NCBI GenBank assembly: GCA_016196225.1
Contig: JACPXZ010000002.1
Location: 1-47,312 of the forward strand
Length of the DNA: 47,312 bases
From: Candidatus Peregrinibacteria bacterium
Lineage (GTDB): Bacteria; Patescibacteriota; Gracilibacteria; Peribacterales; Peribacteraceae
Direction: 5' to 3'
The first letter of the stretch is position 1. Every line of letters starts with the position of its first letter. Below are positions 30,881-39,262 of the stretch, piece after piece. The notes under the pieces are model-generated. The model was not told the DNA's origin and searched no databases. It saw nothing but the letters and a program-made list of their open reading frames with translations. The position numbers and the translations under genes are program-made.

Positions 30881-30954
30881 TGTGTAGAGTAGGTGGTAGG
30901 CGATGAACTATGACCGCTAGGTTATATGGAGCCAACGATGAAACACCACCCTTA
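30881..30954 (+). other. 23S rRNA domain V fragment (L1-stalk region)
   Basis: From memory of E. coli 23S rRNA (around nt 2090-2170), the segment TAGGTGG..GGAGCC..GAAA-ACCACCCTT aligns over 64 positions without gaps, about three quarters identical, and TGTGTAG extends it at the left. GTTGACCC at 30960-30967 matches the end of the neighbouring 23S helix. 23S sequence does not continue on either side. It may be a functional L1-stalk mimic or a relic of an rRNA gene. Confidence 0.65.
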
Positions 30955-31022
30955 GAGGAGTTGACCCCTTTGTCTCCGAAGTACGCTTCGAACAAAGGTA
31001 GTCAGGAGTTCCGTACTACTTC

Positions 31023-31064
31023 GAGGAGGAGCGTGTCAATCACGTTCCTCCTCTCTTTCTTTTT
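31023..31064 (+). terminator. Strong intrinsic terminator of the RNA gene
   Basis: 13-bp stem GAGGAGGAGCGTG / CACGTTCCTCCTC (one G-T pair), 5-nt loop, then TCTTTCTTTTT. Confidence 0.85.
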
Positions 31065-31065
31065 G

Positions 31066-31123
31066 AAAAAATTTCGACAACTGTTTTTCACGTATGAGGT
31101 TTGGCGGTGACGAAGATTTTCAT
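31066..31123 (-). pseudogene. Broken 5' end of a second DUF167 gene
   Basis: Leftward ATG at 31123 gives MKIFVTAKPHT, then TGA, then KTVVEIF in the same frame. This aligns codon for codon with the intact gene (MKIFITAHPHA-K-KSSLEQL) 500 bp away. The rest of the gene is absent. Confidence 0.65.
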
Positions 31124-31135
31124 AGTGAGATTGTA

Positions 31136-31162
31136 TATTGGAATTTGGTACTTGGAATTTCC
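31136..31162. repeat. GGAATTT tandem word repeat
   Basis: TTGGAATTTGGTACTTGGAA-type text, another of the short tandem-word families in this window, between the DUF167 relic and tRNA-Pro. Confidence 0.45.
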
Positions 31163-31179
31163 GCCATACAATGGCAGTA

Positions 31180-31255
31180 CGGGATGTAGCTCAGTTGGTA
31201 GAGCGCACGGTTCGGGACCGTGAGGCCGGAGGTTCGAGTCCTCTCATCCCGACCA
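31180..31255 (+). tRNA. tRNA-Pro (anticodon CGG)
   Basis: Acceptor CGGGATG pairs with CATCCCG, A73, encoded CCA. Anticodon arm CACGG-TTCGGGA-CCGTG. D-arm GCTCAGTTGGTAGAGC and T-arm with GTTCGAG are normal. Confidence 0.96.
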
Positions 31256-31332
31256 TCCGGATTCGTCTGTCGCTGAAGTGCCGAGACTACGCCGAGATGG
31301 TTGTTTGAATGGAATAGAAAGATATATTCTGC

Positions 31333-31338
31333 TATAAT
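31333..31338 (+). promoter_or_regulatory. Extended -10 box before DUF5667 gene
   Basis: TGC-TATAAT, identical to the box at 15208, ends 14 nt before the ATG at 31353; transcript leader would be about 8 nt. Confidence 0.55.
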
Positions 31339-31352
31339 GGTAGGTCATATCT

Positions 31353-32750
31353 ATGTCGTTTGCCGCTGTTGTCCTTTCGGTCACTCTCTTTGCAACGCCC
31401 GCCATGGCGCATGACACCCTACCCGATCCCGGCAGGCTCCCGGGGAGCTTTCTGTATCCGCTGAAAATGTGGGTGGAGGACGTAGGGGATTGGTTCACGT
31501 TTGGAGAGACGCGCACGTTAAATCGTTTGCTGGATCGTTCCTCTCTTCGTTTGGCGGAACTGCGTGCACTGATCGATGCAGAGGAGAGTGAGTCTGCCCA
31601 ATCTGTGGAGCAAGCATACGAAGATGTGTGGCAGGAGTTCTGGTCGCGTCTCGACAATACTGAAGACAGCGTCCCGTTTGCAGAGCAGGCGACGCGATTG
31701 TCCATAGAGCATCGTCATGCAGTTGGATCGATGTGGGAGGATGTTGATAGCAAGATGCGGGTATACATACTTAATGGCGAAATACGCGCAGTTCGTCTTC
31801 TCCTCGAAAAAAATTCTGAAGAGGGGGAGCTCATGCTCAAAGAAGTACTGATTGATCGGATACGCACGTTTCCGCAGACCACCCCTGACGATATTCTCGC
31901 GCTCGATCCGCTTGTGGGGTTGCTCCGGACGAGGGGAGAGAAAAACGTGATTGTATTGATGATGGATATTCTCCCTGCATTTGAGGATGTGCCCGCATCG
32001 GATGATCGCGACCGCATCGAACAGCATGTTTTCCGGACTATTCGCGGCGATCTTACCCGATATGTTTCGGCAAGTCCCGATGATGGGGTCGTTCTTGTCC
32101 GGGATCTCTTGGAGTGGGCACTCCATCGGGTGGAACAATCGGCGCAGCGCGCGGACGATGTTCGGATTCTTAAAGATCTCGGGGAATTGTCGGTTGTTCT
32201 TGGGATAACCGAAGAGTCAAGTCAGGGACTTTTGTCACCGTCCGCTTATCCGGCAGCAGAGAGTCTGAAGAATATATTGACCAGTATATCGTCACGATTG
32301 GAAGCACTTCCGCGTACGGGACACGAGGCAATGGTGAATGACCAACGTATGCGGATAGAGGGAGTCAGCCGGATACTCGAGGGATCTAAAGTACGGGAAG
32401 ACCTTGCACGTACGATTCCACCGGAACTCCTCAAGCTCTTCCCGGACCTTCCGTGGAAGATCCCGGCGGTGAGGTCGGGGGGAATACATGTCCCTTTAAA
32501 GGATAAGAACAAGATGAACGATCCTCTTGATAACAATCTCTTCGATTTTAAGCAGCCGTCTTCTTTGTCCAATCTGGAAGAAACGCTGAAGTCCCGACTG
32601 GCACCGATGCTCCCCGCACCGGGACGACCGACCCCCAAAATGGGAGAAGACCCGTCCGTGCGATTGCAAGAACTCCTCAAAGAAAAAAGCGGCACACTTG
32701 CACCATCTCCGATTGATCTCAAGACGCAGGGGATGCCGAAGGTGCGATAG
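31353..32750 (+). CDS. Exported DUF5667-domain protein
   Basis: 465 residues. Signal peptide MSFAAVVLSVTLFATPAMA with likely cleavage before HDTLPD. DUF5667 follows: LPGSFLYPLKMWVEDVGDWF, TRTLNRLLDRSSLRLAELRAL. The rest is a long helical region (to ~345) and a Pro/Lys-rich low-complexity tail. No membrane anchor at the C terminus, so it is secreted or periplasmic. DUF5667 proteins are common in CPR and actinobacteria, function unknown. Convergent with the PLP enzyme. Confidence 0.85.
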   Translation: MSFAAVVLSVTLFATPAMAHDTLPDPGRLPGSFLYPLKMWVEDVGDWFTFGETRTLNRLLDRSSLRLAELRALIDAEESESAQSVEQAYEDVWQEFWSRLDNTEDSVPFAEQATRLSIEHRHAVGSMWEDVDSKMRVYILNGEIRAVRLLLEKNSEEGELMLKEVLIDRIRTFPQTTPDDILALDPLVGLLRTRGEKNVIVLMMDILPAFEDVPASDDRDRIEQHVFRTIRGDLTRYVSASPDDGVVLVRDLLEWALHRVEQSAQRADDVRILKDLGELSVVLGITEESSQGLLSPSAYPAAESLKNILTSISSRLEALPRTGHEAMVNDQRMRIEGVSRILEGSKVREDLARTIPPELLKLFPDLPWKIPAVRSGGIHVPLKDKNKMNDPLDNNLFDFKQPSSLSNLEETLKSRLAPMLPAPGRPTPKMGEDPSVRLQELLKEKSGTLAPSPIDLKTQGMPKVR

Positions 32751-32754
32751 GATA

Positions 32755-34029
32755 TCAATCCAGAGCTTGCCGAAGGTCGTCGACGATATCTTCGGGGTGT
32801 TCCATCCCGATCGAAATTCGGATGAGATTGTCGGTGATTCCGTGTTTGAGCCGGTCTTTTGGCGGCATAGGAGAATGGGTGGTGGAGGCGGGATGAATGG
32901 CCATCGTGCGAATATCTCCGAGGTGCGGAGCAATGGGGATGAATGTTAATGCCTCAACGACTTTTGCTGCTTCGGCAATCCCTCCCTCAACTTCGAATGC
33001 CAAGAGATCGCTCCCGGAGTGATACACTGCCTTTACGCGCGGGTGGCTCCTCAGAAAACTGACGACATACCGGGCATTTTCCACTTTTACTGTCATGCGT
33101 TTGTTCAGGGATCGTGCGCCCCGGAGGAAGTACTCTGCTGTTTTTCCGCTCATGACGCCTATACCGGTCGGGGGAGACCACCCGAGATCCTTGTCATTGA
33201 ACCGGTCCATCAGTTCACGGCGTCCGACAATGGCGCCACCGAGATCTTCCGAGTGTCCGCCGATATTTTTTGAGAGCGAATGAACGGTAAAGTCTGCGTT
33301 GGATTCGTGGTGGGGAACGGGTTCGATGTGAGGTTGGCGGAGATACGGGGTCCCGATCGTCGTATCGACAGCAAGGAGCATATTTTTATGTTGGTGCACC
33401 AATCGTGCGATCTCTTGAGTCGGGAGTTTAACAGGTTTGGGGTTCGCATCGTCTTCGATAAATACGAGGCCGGCATCAGAATGTTTTTTGAGCACTCTTT
33501 TCCATTCCTTAAGGTCGAGTGGATCTTTGGTCATGACGGTCTTGATCCCGAGGTCGGGAAGTTTTTGTTTGATGAGTTGGTAGCTCCCGCCGTAGAGTCG
33601 CGGAGATGCAATGATCGTGCGCATTTTTCCTTTGAACTGGAGACAAAGGAGAAAGATCGCGCTCATGCCGGATGGCGTGAGAACGGCGTCATAGTGTGCT
33701 TTGAGTATCGAAGCATGTTCGCCGAGTTCGAGTGCAATAAGCTCAGAACGCAGCTCTTCTATGGGGGGGAGATTGCGTCCGACCCGCGAATAAAAAAAGT
33801 CTCGCGCTCCGGCATCTTTATCACCCCGAAATGTTGCCGCCCCCTCCGCGACATCTTTGAAGGCGAATGCAATAGAGTCATACCGATACCCTAAGTCGGT
33901 TCGGATTGGGGGGGCAATGGCTCGGAACTGGTCATCGTGTGGATCGTGAAAATTCCGTTTGCGTAAAACGTCGATGGTCTGCGGCCGCAGGTGTTGGAAT
34001 TTTTCGGGTATGGGGAGATCCTTTTCCAT
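32755..34029 (-). CDS. Cys/Met-metabolism PLP-dependent enzyme
   Basis: About 424 residues, fold-type I PLP enzyme of the cystathionine gamma-synthase / gamma-lyase / methionine gamma-lyase family. Schiff-base lysine is in VHSLSKNIGGH; the PLP phosphate/ring contacts LTPSGMSAI and LVFIEDDANPKP fit, and the C-terminal SIGMEHPEDIVDDL is the family signature. Specific reaction cannot be fixed. Start at ATG 34029, 16 bp after the upstream gene's stop; the frame is open to 34086 but the extension is unlike the family. Confidence 0.9.
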   Translation of the reverse strand: MEKDLPIPEKFQHLRPQTIDVLRKRNFHDPHDDQFRAIAPPIRTDLGYRYDSIAFAFKDVAEGAATFRGDKDAGARDFFYSRVGRNLPPIEELRSELIALELGEHASILKAHYDAVLTPSGMSAIFLLCLQFKGKMRTIIASPRLYGGSYQLIKQKLPDLGIKTVMTKDPLDLKEWKRVLKKHSDAGLVFIEDDANPKPVKLPTQEIARLVHQHKNMLLAVDTTIGTPYLRQPHIEPVPHHESNADFTVHSLSKNIGGHSEDLGGAIVGRRELMDRFNDKDLGWSPPTGIGVMSGKTAEYFLRGARSLNKRMTVKVENARYVVSFLRSHPRVKAVYHSGSDLLAFEVEGGIAEAAKVVEALTFIPIAPHLGDIRTMAIHPASTTHSPMPPKDRLKHGITDNLIRISIGMEHPEDIVDDLRQALD

Positions 34030-34045
34030 TGAAGAGAGAGAGGAA

Positions 34046-34573
34046 CTATGCGGGGCCGCCTTCGCTTTGCATATCAGCGATGGCATCTTCGGTGTGTTCC
34101 TTTACATGGGGCGCTTGCACCGGAGGGTTAGCGGGATTTTTTTGTGCGACTTTGGCGTCTTCGACCGACTGGTTCGGGGGATAGTCCGGCACATTCTCTT
34201 CCGATGGTTGCATGAATATCATGATTCCTCCCAGATCTTTCCAATTGCTCGGATCTGCTTCGAGGAGGGCGATAGCCGCCAGTTCTTCCTCTGTGAGACG
34301 ACGGGCGTCGGTGACTTGGTCACGATACGTGGAATGGAGTCGTTCTTGTATGCGATCGCGTTCTTGAGGTGAGGAGATGAGAAGCTCAAACCGTCCGCGG
34401 ATCTCATGAATAACCCCGCGAATGCGGACGATTCGGCGGTAGTACCTTTCAACCTTGCGTGTGCGGCCACCAACAGACATGAGTGCATTATCAAGACTAC
34501 CGGGGGTTACCTTTGTGGTCATGATCCACGTCTCGATTGGTTCTGGTATTGCCGGGGGATAGGAATTAGACAT
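34046..34573 (-). CDS. Hypothetical protein, 175 residues
   Basis: Not recognised. The basic middle (GGRTRKVERYYRRIVRIRGVIHEIRG) precedes a charged helical part (SPQERDRIQERLHSTYRDQVTDARRLTEEELAAIALLE) and an acidic Pro-rich tail. No signal or membrane segment. Upstream of the PLP enzyme in the same direction, probably one operon, which gives no functional hint. Confidence 0.6.
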   Translation of the reverse strand: MSNSYPPAIPEPIETWIMTTKVTPGSLDNALMSVGGRTRKVERYYRRIVRIRGVIHEIRGRFELLISSPQERDRIQERLHSTYRDQVTDARRLTEEELAAIALLEADPSNWKDLGGIMIFMQPSEENVPDYPPNQSVEDAKVAQKNPANPPVQAPHVKEHTEDAIADMQSEGGPA

Positions 34574-34609
34574 ATTGGAGCGGTGCGTTAGTATAGAGGA
34601 GTGCAGTGG

Positions 34610-35251
34610 GTGGTCAAATATTTTGGTTGGCTTGCGCTTTTTCTTATTCTGTCTCCAGTGAGGGGACTTTGTTTTACTCCTCCGCCGAATGATGGTTTTT
34701 TGACCGATGCGGCGGGAATTTTGACATCAGAAGAAGAATTGAGCATCGAAGGTCTGTTGCAGGAGTATGCCGAACAAACCGGAACGGAAATCGCCATTAT
34801 TATTGTTCGCAGTGTTGGCGGAGAAACGATCGAAGACGCTGCAAAAGACATTGCGGCGCGTTGGCGAGTGGGAGTCGAGGATTTGGCACGGGGGATTGTT
34901 CTGCTCTTCTCCTTCGAAGATCGTGATTTGTTTATGGTGATCGGCGATGGACTGCAGGGAGCATTGTCTCCTGACATCGCCCAAGGGATCATTGCGCGTG
35001 ATATTATTCCGCTTTTTCGAGACGGGGATTATGGGAGCGGATTTGAGGAGGGAGTGCGATCCATCATGAAGCATATCAGCGGAGAGTACACAAGTGAGCG
35101 ATATGATTTGTCACCACCGTCTCTTTTGTCCGTATGGCTGGTCAATATTGTCGGAATGGTGGGATTTACAGGGATGATTGCGCTCCTCTGGGCATGGTGG
35201 CGGCGGGATGCACGAGGTTCCCGTCGACGGCGACAAAGAATGTCATCCTGA
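34610..35251 (+). CDS. TPM-domain membrane protein (YgcG-like)
   Basis: About 213 residues. Signal segment VKYFGWLALFLILSPVRGLCF, then the TPM domain: GFLTDAAGILTSEEELSIEGLLQEYAEQTGTEIAIIIV and the GIVLLFSFEDRDLFMVIGDGLQGALSPDIAQGII core. A C-terminal helix (~178-200) and an Arg-rich end follow. TPM domains have been linked to photosystem repair and to weak phosphatase activity; in CPR the role is unknown. Start: GTG 34610 has GAGGAG 7 nt upstream; GTG 34601 is the longer alternative. Confidence 0.85.
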   Translation: MVKYFGWLALFLILSPVRGLCFTPPPNDGFLTDAAGILTSEEELSIEGLLQEYAEQTGTEIAIIIVRSVGGETIEDAAKDIAARWRVGVEDLARGIVLLFSFEDRDLFMVIGDGLQGALSPDIAQGIIARDIIPLFRDGDYGSGFEEGVRSIMKHISGEYTSERYDLSPPSLLSVWLVNIVGMVGFTGMIALLWAWWRRDARGSRRRRQRMSS

Positions 35252-35301
35252 GAATGTTTTGTTTCACCTTTCCAAGAAAATTTGGCATACTGGATGTCAT
35301 C

Positions 35302-36264
35302 ATGCGACGGTCTGTTTATATTTTTTTCTTATGTGTATTCCTTGGAGCATGCGGGCGGTCCGCCGATCTTCCGCCGCACGAAGTACTCAAACGGACTGCG
35401 CGCGCCAGTCAAGAGTTATCTTCTGCGCGTTTTTTTCTCCTCGCCATTCCCCGATGGGAATATGGCGCAACAGCAGGAGAATTAACATTTAACATCGATG
35501 GACGTCTTCAACATGGAGGAGATCAGATTCAGTTTTTGGCGAGTGTACAGGGAGATATCCGGGGACCAGGCGGGGAGACGACGTCGCTCACCAGCGCATT
35601 TGAGGTGATTGTATCGGGGCCGGAGGAGTTGTATCTCAATGTACATACACTTGAGAGCCAACCGCCCCTCCTTGCATTTCAATCATTGTCATTGGCCGAA
35701 CTCGTTGGCAAGTGGTTGCAACTTTCTGCTCCGGTATCTGCGATATCCGCATCATCCTCCATGGCACCGGATCCGCACTTGCTCAAGATGCAGTCGGAGA
35801 TTGTGGATATCGTGCGGGATCGCGGTCAGGAGATGCATTCCGGTCGTTCGCGTTATCATTACGACGTCCGCTTGAATACGGAAAAGCTTCTGACCTTCGT
35901 AGAGGAAGTCTCTCGCGTTCGGGAAGAATCTCTTGATACGACCATGCTGAAAACATTTTTGGCATTCGTCAATGCGGAAGGTGAATTGTTCATTGATGCA
36001 GAAACATTCCTGATTGAGCGTTTGGTGTGGCATATCAGCGCTCCTCATGTGCCGTTTGGCGCATTTTCTCTCGATTTAACGCTCGATCTCAAGGATCATG
36101 GGAAGGCCCCTCCCATTCTCCCTCCTTTGGATGCCACCCCTTTTCCGTCTGCCGCGTTGATTCCGGTCAATATGGGTGCTCTCTCCACCGGAGATCTTTT
36201 ACCGGAATTGACGCCGTCTATCGAAGAAGAAATCCAGAGCGTCATGATGGATACCGAACCATGA
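35302..36264 (+). CDS. Predicted lipoprotein, 320 residues (LppX/LprG-like shape)
   Basis: Lipoprotein signal MRRSVYIFFLCVFLGAC with lipobox LGAC (Cys17). The mature part is beta-rich with alternating strands (GELTFNIDGRLQHGGDQIQF, SAFEVIVSGPEELYLNV, LERLVWHISAPHVPFGAFSLDLTLDL), an arrangement reminiscent of LppX/LolA-type lipid-binding half-barrels. That fold is my inference. Start at ATG 35302; the frame is open to 35134 but overlaps the TPM gene. Followed 3 bp later by the PKD gene, so co-expressed with it. Confidence 0.75.
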   Translation: MRRSVYIFFLCVFLGACGRSADLPPHEVLKRTARASQELSSARFFLLAIPRWEYGATAGELTFNIDGRLQHGGDQIQFLASVQGDIRGPGGETTSLTSAFEVIVSGPEELYLNVHTLESQPPLLAFQSLSLAELVGKWLQLSAPVSAISASSSMAPDPHLLKMQSEIVDIVRDRGQEMHSGRSRYHYDVRLNTEKLLTFVEEVSRVREESLDTTMLKTFLAFVNAEGELFIDAETFLIERLVWHISAPHVPFGAFSLDLTLDLKDHGKAPPILPPLDATPFPSAALIPVNMGALSTGDLLPELTPSIEEEIQSVMMDTEP

Positions 36265-36267
36265 TCC

Positions 36268-38265
36268 ATGATTGAACCCCCTTCTCCCTCTTCGGCCGGC
36301 CCTTCCCCATCTCGATCGGTAGACAGCGTTGCGCGGGTATCATCATCGGTCCCTCCCGCGGTACTTAAATATCAACGGATGATTCTTGTCGGAGGCGGGG
36401 CATTGTATGGCTTATATGTATTGTGGTTACTGATTCTTATGGCGATGTTACCGAGTGTGGAGGAGGGTCTAAAGGCACTTGCTTCGTTGGGGGTATTCAC
36501 GGCGCTTATCGGAGTGGCGGTATTGGGAGGAGCCGGAGCGTTACTCTTTCTTCGGGCATGGCAATCGACTGCCCCCGCTCCGATCCGCATGCAGGGATTG
36601 ATCCGTGCCGGAGTGGTGATCCCGGGCATTGTGCTTGGACTCATAACGCCGGTGATGATCTCGCGCGAGCCCCCGATTGGCATCGTGGTGAGCCCGTCGG
36701 ATCCGCGGGAACTTGTGGCTCCACTCTCGGTGACTCTCGATGTCGAGGAGGCGGTTAAAGTGTTGCAAGCGCGGGGAAGTACGCCCATTCTTTACCGATG
36801 GGATTTTGAAGGCGACAATAAGGTGAATCAGGAGACGGTTCTTCCCAAGGCAACCGCACTGTACCAACGGCAAGGGGCATATACCGTTTCGGTGGATATC
36901 GGCATGACCGACGGGACGTTCCGAAAACTCGGGCGCCGGCTCATTATCCAACAGGCGGTATTCTCCGTCTCGCCGATTGTCCCGATTGTTGAGGAAACAG
37001 TTGTCTTCAATGTGTCGCACCTCTTCCCGGATCCGAAGCAGATCAAAGAGGTGCACTGGGATCTTGATGGAGACGGAGAAGTGAACGAAGTAAGTACGGT
37101 ATCTCGTGTGTCGTATACGTACTTTCGTCCGGGGAAGGTCACGGTGAGCGCAACGGTATTCCTCATGAATCAGGCACAAGAACGCTTTGAGCGGGTGATC
37201 GATGTCCAAGAGCCTCCTCCTCTTGCATTCCCCGTTGAAATGAAGACACAACCGGACCATCTTGTCGGTCCCGCGCCGTTTGGAGTTCTGTTCAATGTGG
37301 AGAGCGATGAACCGCTCGATCAGGTCTTGTGGAATTTTGGTGACGGATCGGAGGAAGAGACGGGAGGGCGCATAGCTCATACCTTTAAAAAAGAAGGAGT
37401 GTATTCGGTGAGCTCACGTATACGATCGAGCACGGGTGTGCAGGTCGAACTCGGAACGGTAGTGATTGTCGCAGAAGAATTGCAATTGCCGGATTTGACA
37501 TTCGAAGGCACGCCCCAGGTGGTCAATAACAAAATATCAGCGGGAGTGCCGGTCACGGTTAATCTCAAGCCCCATACGCAGATGCCGTTCGTAGAATTTA
37601 ATTGGGAAGCGCCGGAGGCGACAGAGGTCGGGGAGACCGAAGGATCTTTCCAGGCGATCTATCGTCGGGAGGGGATCTATACGATTACGCTTTTTGCGGA
37701 GGATCCCGATGAGCGGGTCATGAGACTACCGATCACGCTGGAAGTCTTACCCCCGACATCGAGTGTGATTATTCGGATGAACCCCGAAGGGGGAGTGGCG
37801 CCCCTCCTGGTGCAGTTTGATTCATCCGAAACGTATATCCCGGGAGAGGTGATCACCGGATTTGAGTGGGATTTTGGAGACAAATCCCCCAAAAAATTCG
37901 GCGGTGCGCAGGTGGAGCATACGTATAATCTCCCCGGCACGTATCCGATTGAGACGACTGCCCAGACGATATCCGGAGAAAAATTTATGTCCACCAGCAC
38001 GATCACGGTCCGGGCGCCTCCATTGGATGCGTGTATGTTTGCGAGTCGGACGAGCGGAGCGTCTCCCTTGGGCGTGAGTTTTTCGGCCGATTGTTCCAGC
38101 GGGGATATCCTGACCTATCTGTGGGATTTTGGAGATTCGGCCCAGAGCGATCTCCCGGATCCCGTGCATGTCTTTGAACATTCCGGAGTCTATACCGTCA
38201 CCTTGCGGTTGATGGATAAGACGGGACAATTTGCAGAGGCAACGACCATCATTCAGGTAAAATAA
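36268..38265 (+). CDS. Membrane-anchored multi-PKD-domain surface protein
   Basis: 665 residues. A short Ser/Pro-rich start, three membrane helices (~38-125), then about six PKD-type beta-sandwich domains. Each shows WDF/WNFGDG and a closing H-x-(Y/F)-x3-G-x-Y pattern: YRWDFEGDNK, VHWDLDGDGEV, VLWNFGDGSEEE, EFNWEAP, FEWDFGDKSP, YLWDFGDSAQ. PKD domains are extracellular spacers or binding modules. Several aspartates (FEGDNKVN, LDGDGEVN) could bind calcium. Stop TAA overlaps the ATG of the following 32-residue gene (TAATG). Confidence 0.88.
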   Translation: MIEPPSPSSAGPSPSRSVDSVARVSSSVPPAVLKYQRMILVGGGALYGLYVLWLLILMAMLPSVEEGLKALASLGVFTALIGVAVLGGAGALLFLRAWQSTAPAPIRMQGLIRAGVVIPGIVLGLITPVMISREPPIGIVVSPSDPRELVAPLSVTLDVEEAVKVLQARGSTPILYRWDFEGDNKVNQETVLPKATALYQRQGAYTVSVDIGMTDGTFRKLGRRLIIQQAVFSVSPIVPIVEETVVFNVSHLFPDPKQIKEVHWDLDGDGEVNEVSTVSRVSYTYFRPGKVTVSATVFLMNQAQERFERVIDVQEPPPLAFPVEMKTQPDHLVGPAPFGVLFNVESDEPLDQVLWNFGDGSEEETGGRIAHTFKKEGVYSVSSRIRSSTGVQVELGTVVIVAEELQLPDLTFEGTPQVVNNKISAGVPVTVNLKPHTQMPFVEFNWEAPEATEVGETEGSFQAIYRREGIYTITLFAEDPDERVMRLPITLEVLPPTSSVIIRMNPEGGVAPLLVQFDSSETYIPGEVITGFEWDFGDKSPKKFGGAQVEHTYNLPGTYPIETTAQTISGEKFMSTSTITVRAPPLDACMFASRTSGASPLGVSFSADCSSGDILTYLWDFGDSAQSDLPDPVHVFEHSGVYTVTLRLMDKTGQFAEATTIIQVK

Positions 38266-38363
38266 TGTTTATGAAACGCCAGACACTTGTTCGTGGCATT
38301 GCGATTGCAGGGGTGGTGGCGATTGTATTAAGCGCGTTACTACCGGTATTAAGTAGTTTTTAG
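38265..38363 (+). CDS. 32-residue single-helix membrane peptide
   Basis: MFMKRQTLVRGIAIAGVVAI plus a short tail ending VLSSF: basic start, one helix, no soluble domain. Its ATG overlaps the PKD gene's stop, giving translational coupling. An internal ATG at 38271 would make it 30 residues. The tight coupling and clean hydrophobic helix argue that it is real; function unknown. Confidence 0.6.
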   Translation: MFMKRQTLVRGIAIAGVVAIVLSALLPVLSSF

Positions 38364-38391
38364 TTTTGTTTTTCACTGGTAGCGTATTGAT

Positions 38392-39261
38392 ATGAAACAT
38401 GGGTTTTTACTTGTGGATAAGCCGGTGGGGCCAACTTCGCATGACATCGTTGAGATGGTGCGGAAGCAGTTGCATGAGACGCATATCGGGCACTTGGGGA
38501 CGCTGGATCCCGCGGCTTCGGGTCTGCTCGTGATGGCGGTGGGGAGCAAGGCGCTTAAGTGCATCGAGTTATTCCAAAATGGTACGAAGGCATATGAGGC
38601 GGAGATAACATTGGGAGCGGTAAGCACCACCTATGATCGGGAGGGGGTGATCGAATCCCTTACGCCAAAAGCGGGATGGATGGTTCCGGATGATCACACC
38701 ATCATGCTTCTCATTGCGGATCGGTTTATCGGGAAGATCAAGCAGGTACCCCCCGAGGCGAGTGCGGTGAAGATCGGCGGGGAACGTGCGTATCGAAAGT
38801 TCCGTCAGGGGAGGGGAGTGAACATCCCTCCACGGGAAGTCGAGATTACCGAATGTGCCGTTGTTGAGTATGCCTATCCTCATCTCAAACTTCGGGTCCG
38901 CTGCGGATCGGGGACGTATATCCGTTCTCTTGCGCATGATCTGGGTGCTTCGCTCAAATGCGGAGGATACCTTGCAAACTTACGACGAATAAAGGTCGGA
39001 GAGTGGAGGGTAGGAGATTCTCATCGGCCGGATTGTATTGCATGGGGGCATGTAATTCCATTAAAAGAAGTATTGAAGGATTTTTCGTCTATAGAGTTGA
39101 CAGAGGCGCAGGCAGAGAATATCCGCCACGGTCGGGATATTGTCCTGGATTCGCCGCTTTCTGCAAAAGACACCATTGCCTGGTTGAACGATCTCCCGAT
39201 TGCAATCCTTACGCCCCGTAACGATGGGACGGAGCTCGTGCACGCGCGGAAAGTATTGTAG
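38392..39261 (+). CDS. truB: tRNA pseudouridine-55 synthase
   Basis: 289 residues. Makes pseudouridine at U55 in the T-loop of nearly all tRNAs. KPVGPTSHDIVEMVRK, catalytic Asp in HIGHLGTLDPAASGLL, the Y-E-A strand (KAYEAEITLG), QVPPEASAVKIGGERAYRKFRQG, and the late RCGSGTYIRSLAHDLG motif are all present. It follows the PKD/peptide genes by 28 bp. Confidence 0.96.
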   Translation: MKHGFLLVDKPVGPTSHDIVEMVRKQLHETHIGHLGTLDPAASGLLVMAVGSKALKCIELFQNGTKAYEAEITLGAVSTTYDREGVIESLTPKAGWMVPDDHTIMLLIADRFIGKIKQVPPEASAVKIGGERAYRKFRQGRGVNIPPREVEITECAVVEYAYPHLKLRVRCGSGTYIRSLAHDLGASLKCGGYLANLRRIKVGEWRVGDSHRPDCIAWGHVIPLKEVLKDFSSIELTEAQAENIRHGRDIVLDSPLSAKDTIAWLNDLPIAILTPRNDGTELVHARKVL

Positions 39262-39262
39262 G

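Larger units (their letters stand above)
30769..31064 (+). ncRNA. Novel structured RNA with 23S L1-stalk-like core
   Basis: About 295 nt without a supported ORF, between a promoter and a strong terminator. The 5' part has a 10-bp imperfect hairpin (CGTGACCCTC-TGGT-GAGAGTTACG, 30807-30830). A T-arm-like stem-loop follows: GAGAGG-TTCGACT-CCTCTC (30836-30854). CAGTG (30779-30783) can pair with CACTG (30855-30859). The middle (about 30881-30954) matches 23S rRNA helices 75-79. TGGCTCC (30857-30863) can pair with GGAGCCA (30929-30935), and GGTGGT with ACCACC. Next comes hairpin CCTTTGT..CGAAG-tacg-CTTCG..ACAAAGG (30967-30998). It is not a tRNA, tmRNA, RNase P RNA or group II domain V by inspection. 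Independent RNA status is inferred. Confidence 0.55.

Noticed and set aside
31088-31090. In-frame TGA in the DUF167 relic as evidence for a recoded genetic code
   Set aside because: TGA ends several intact genes here and does not occur inside conserved genes; the relic is simply broken.
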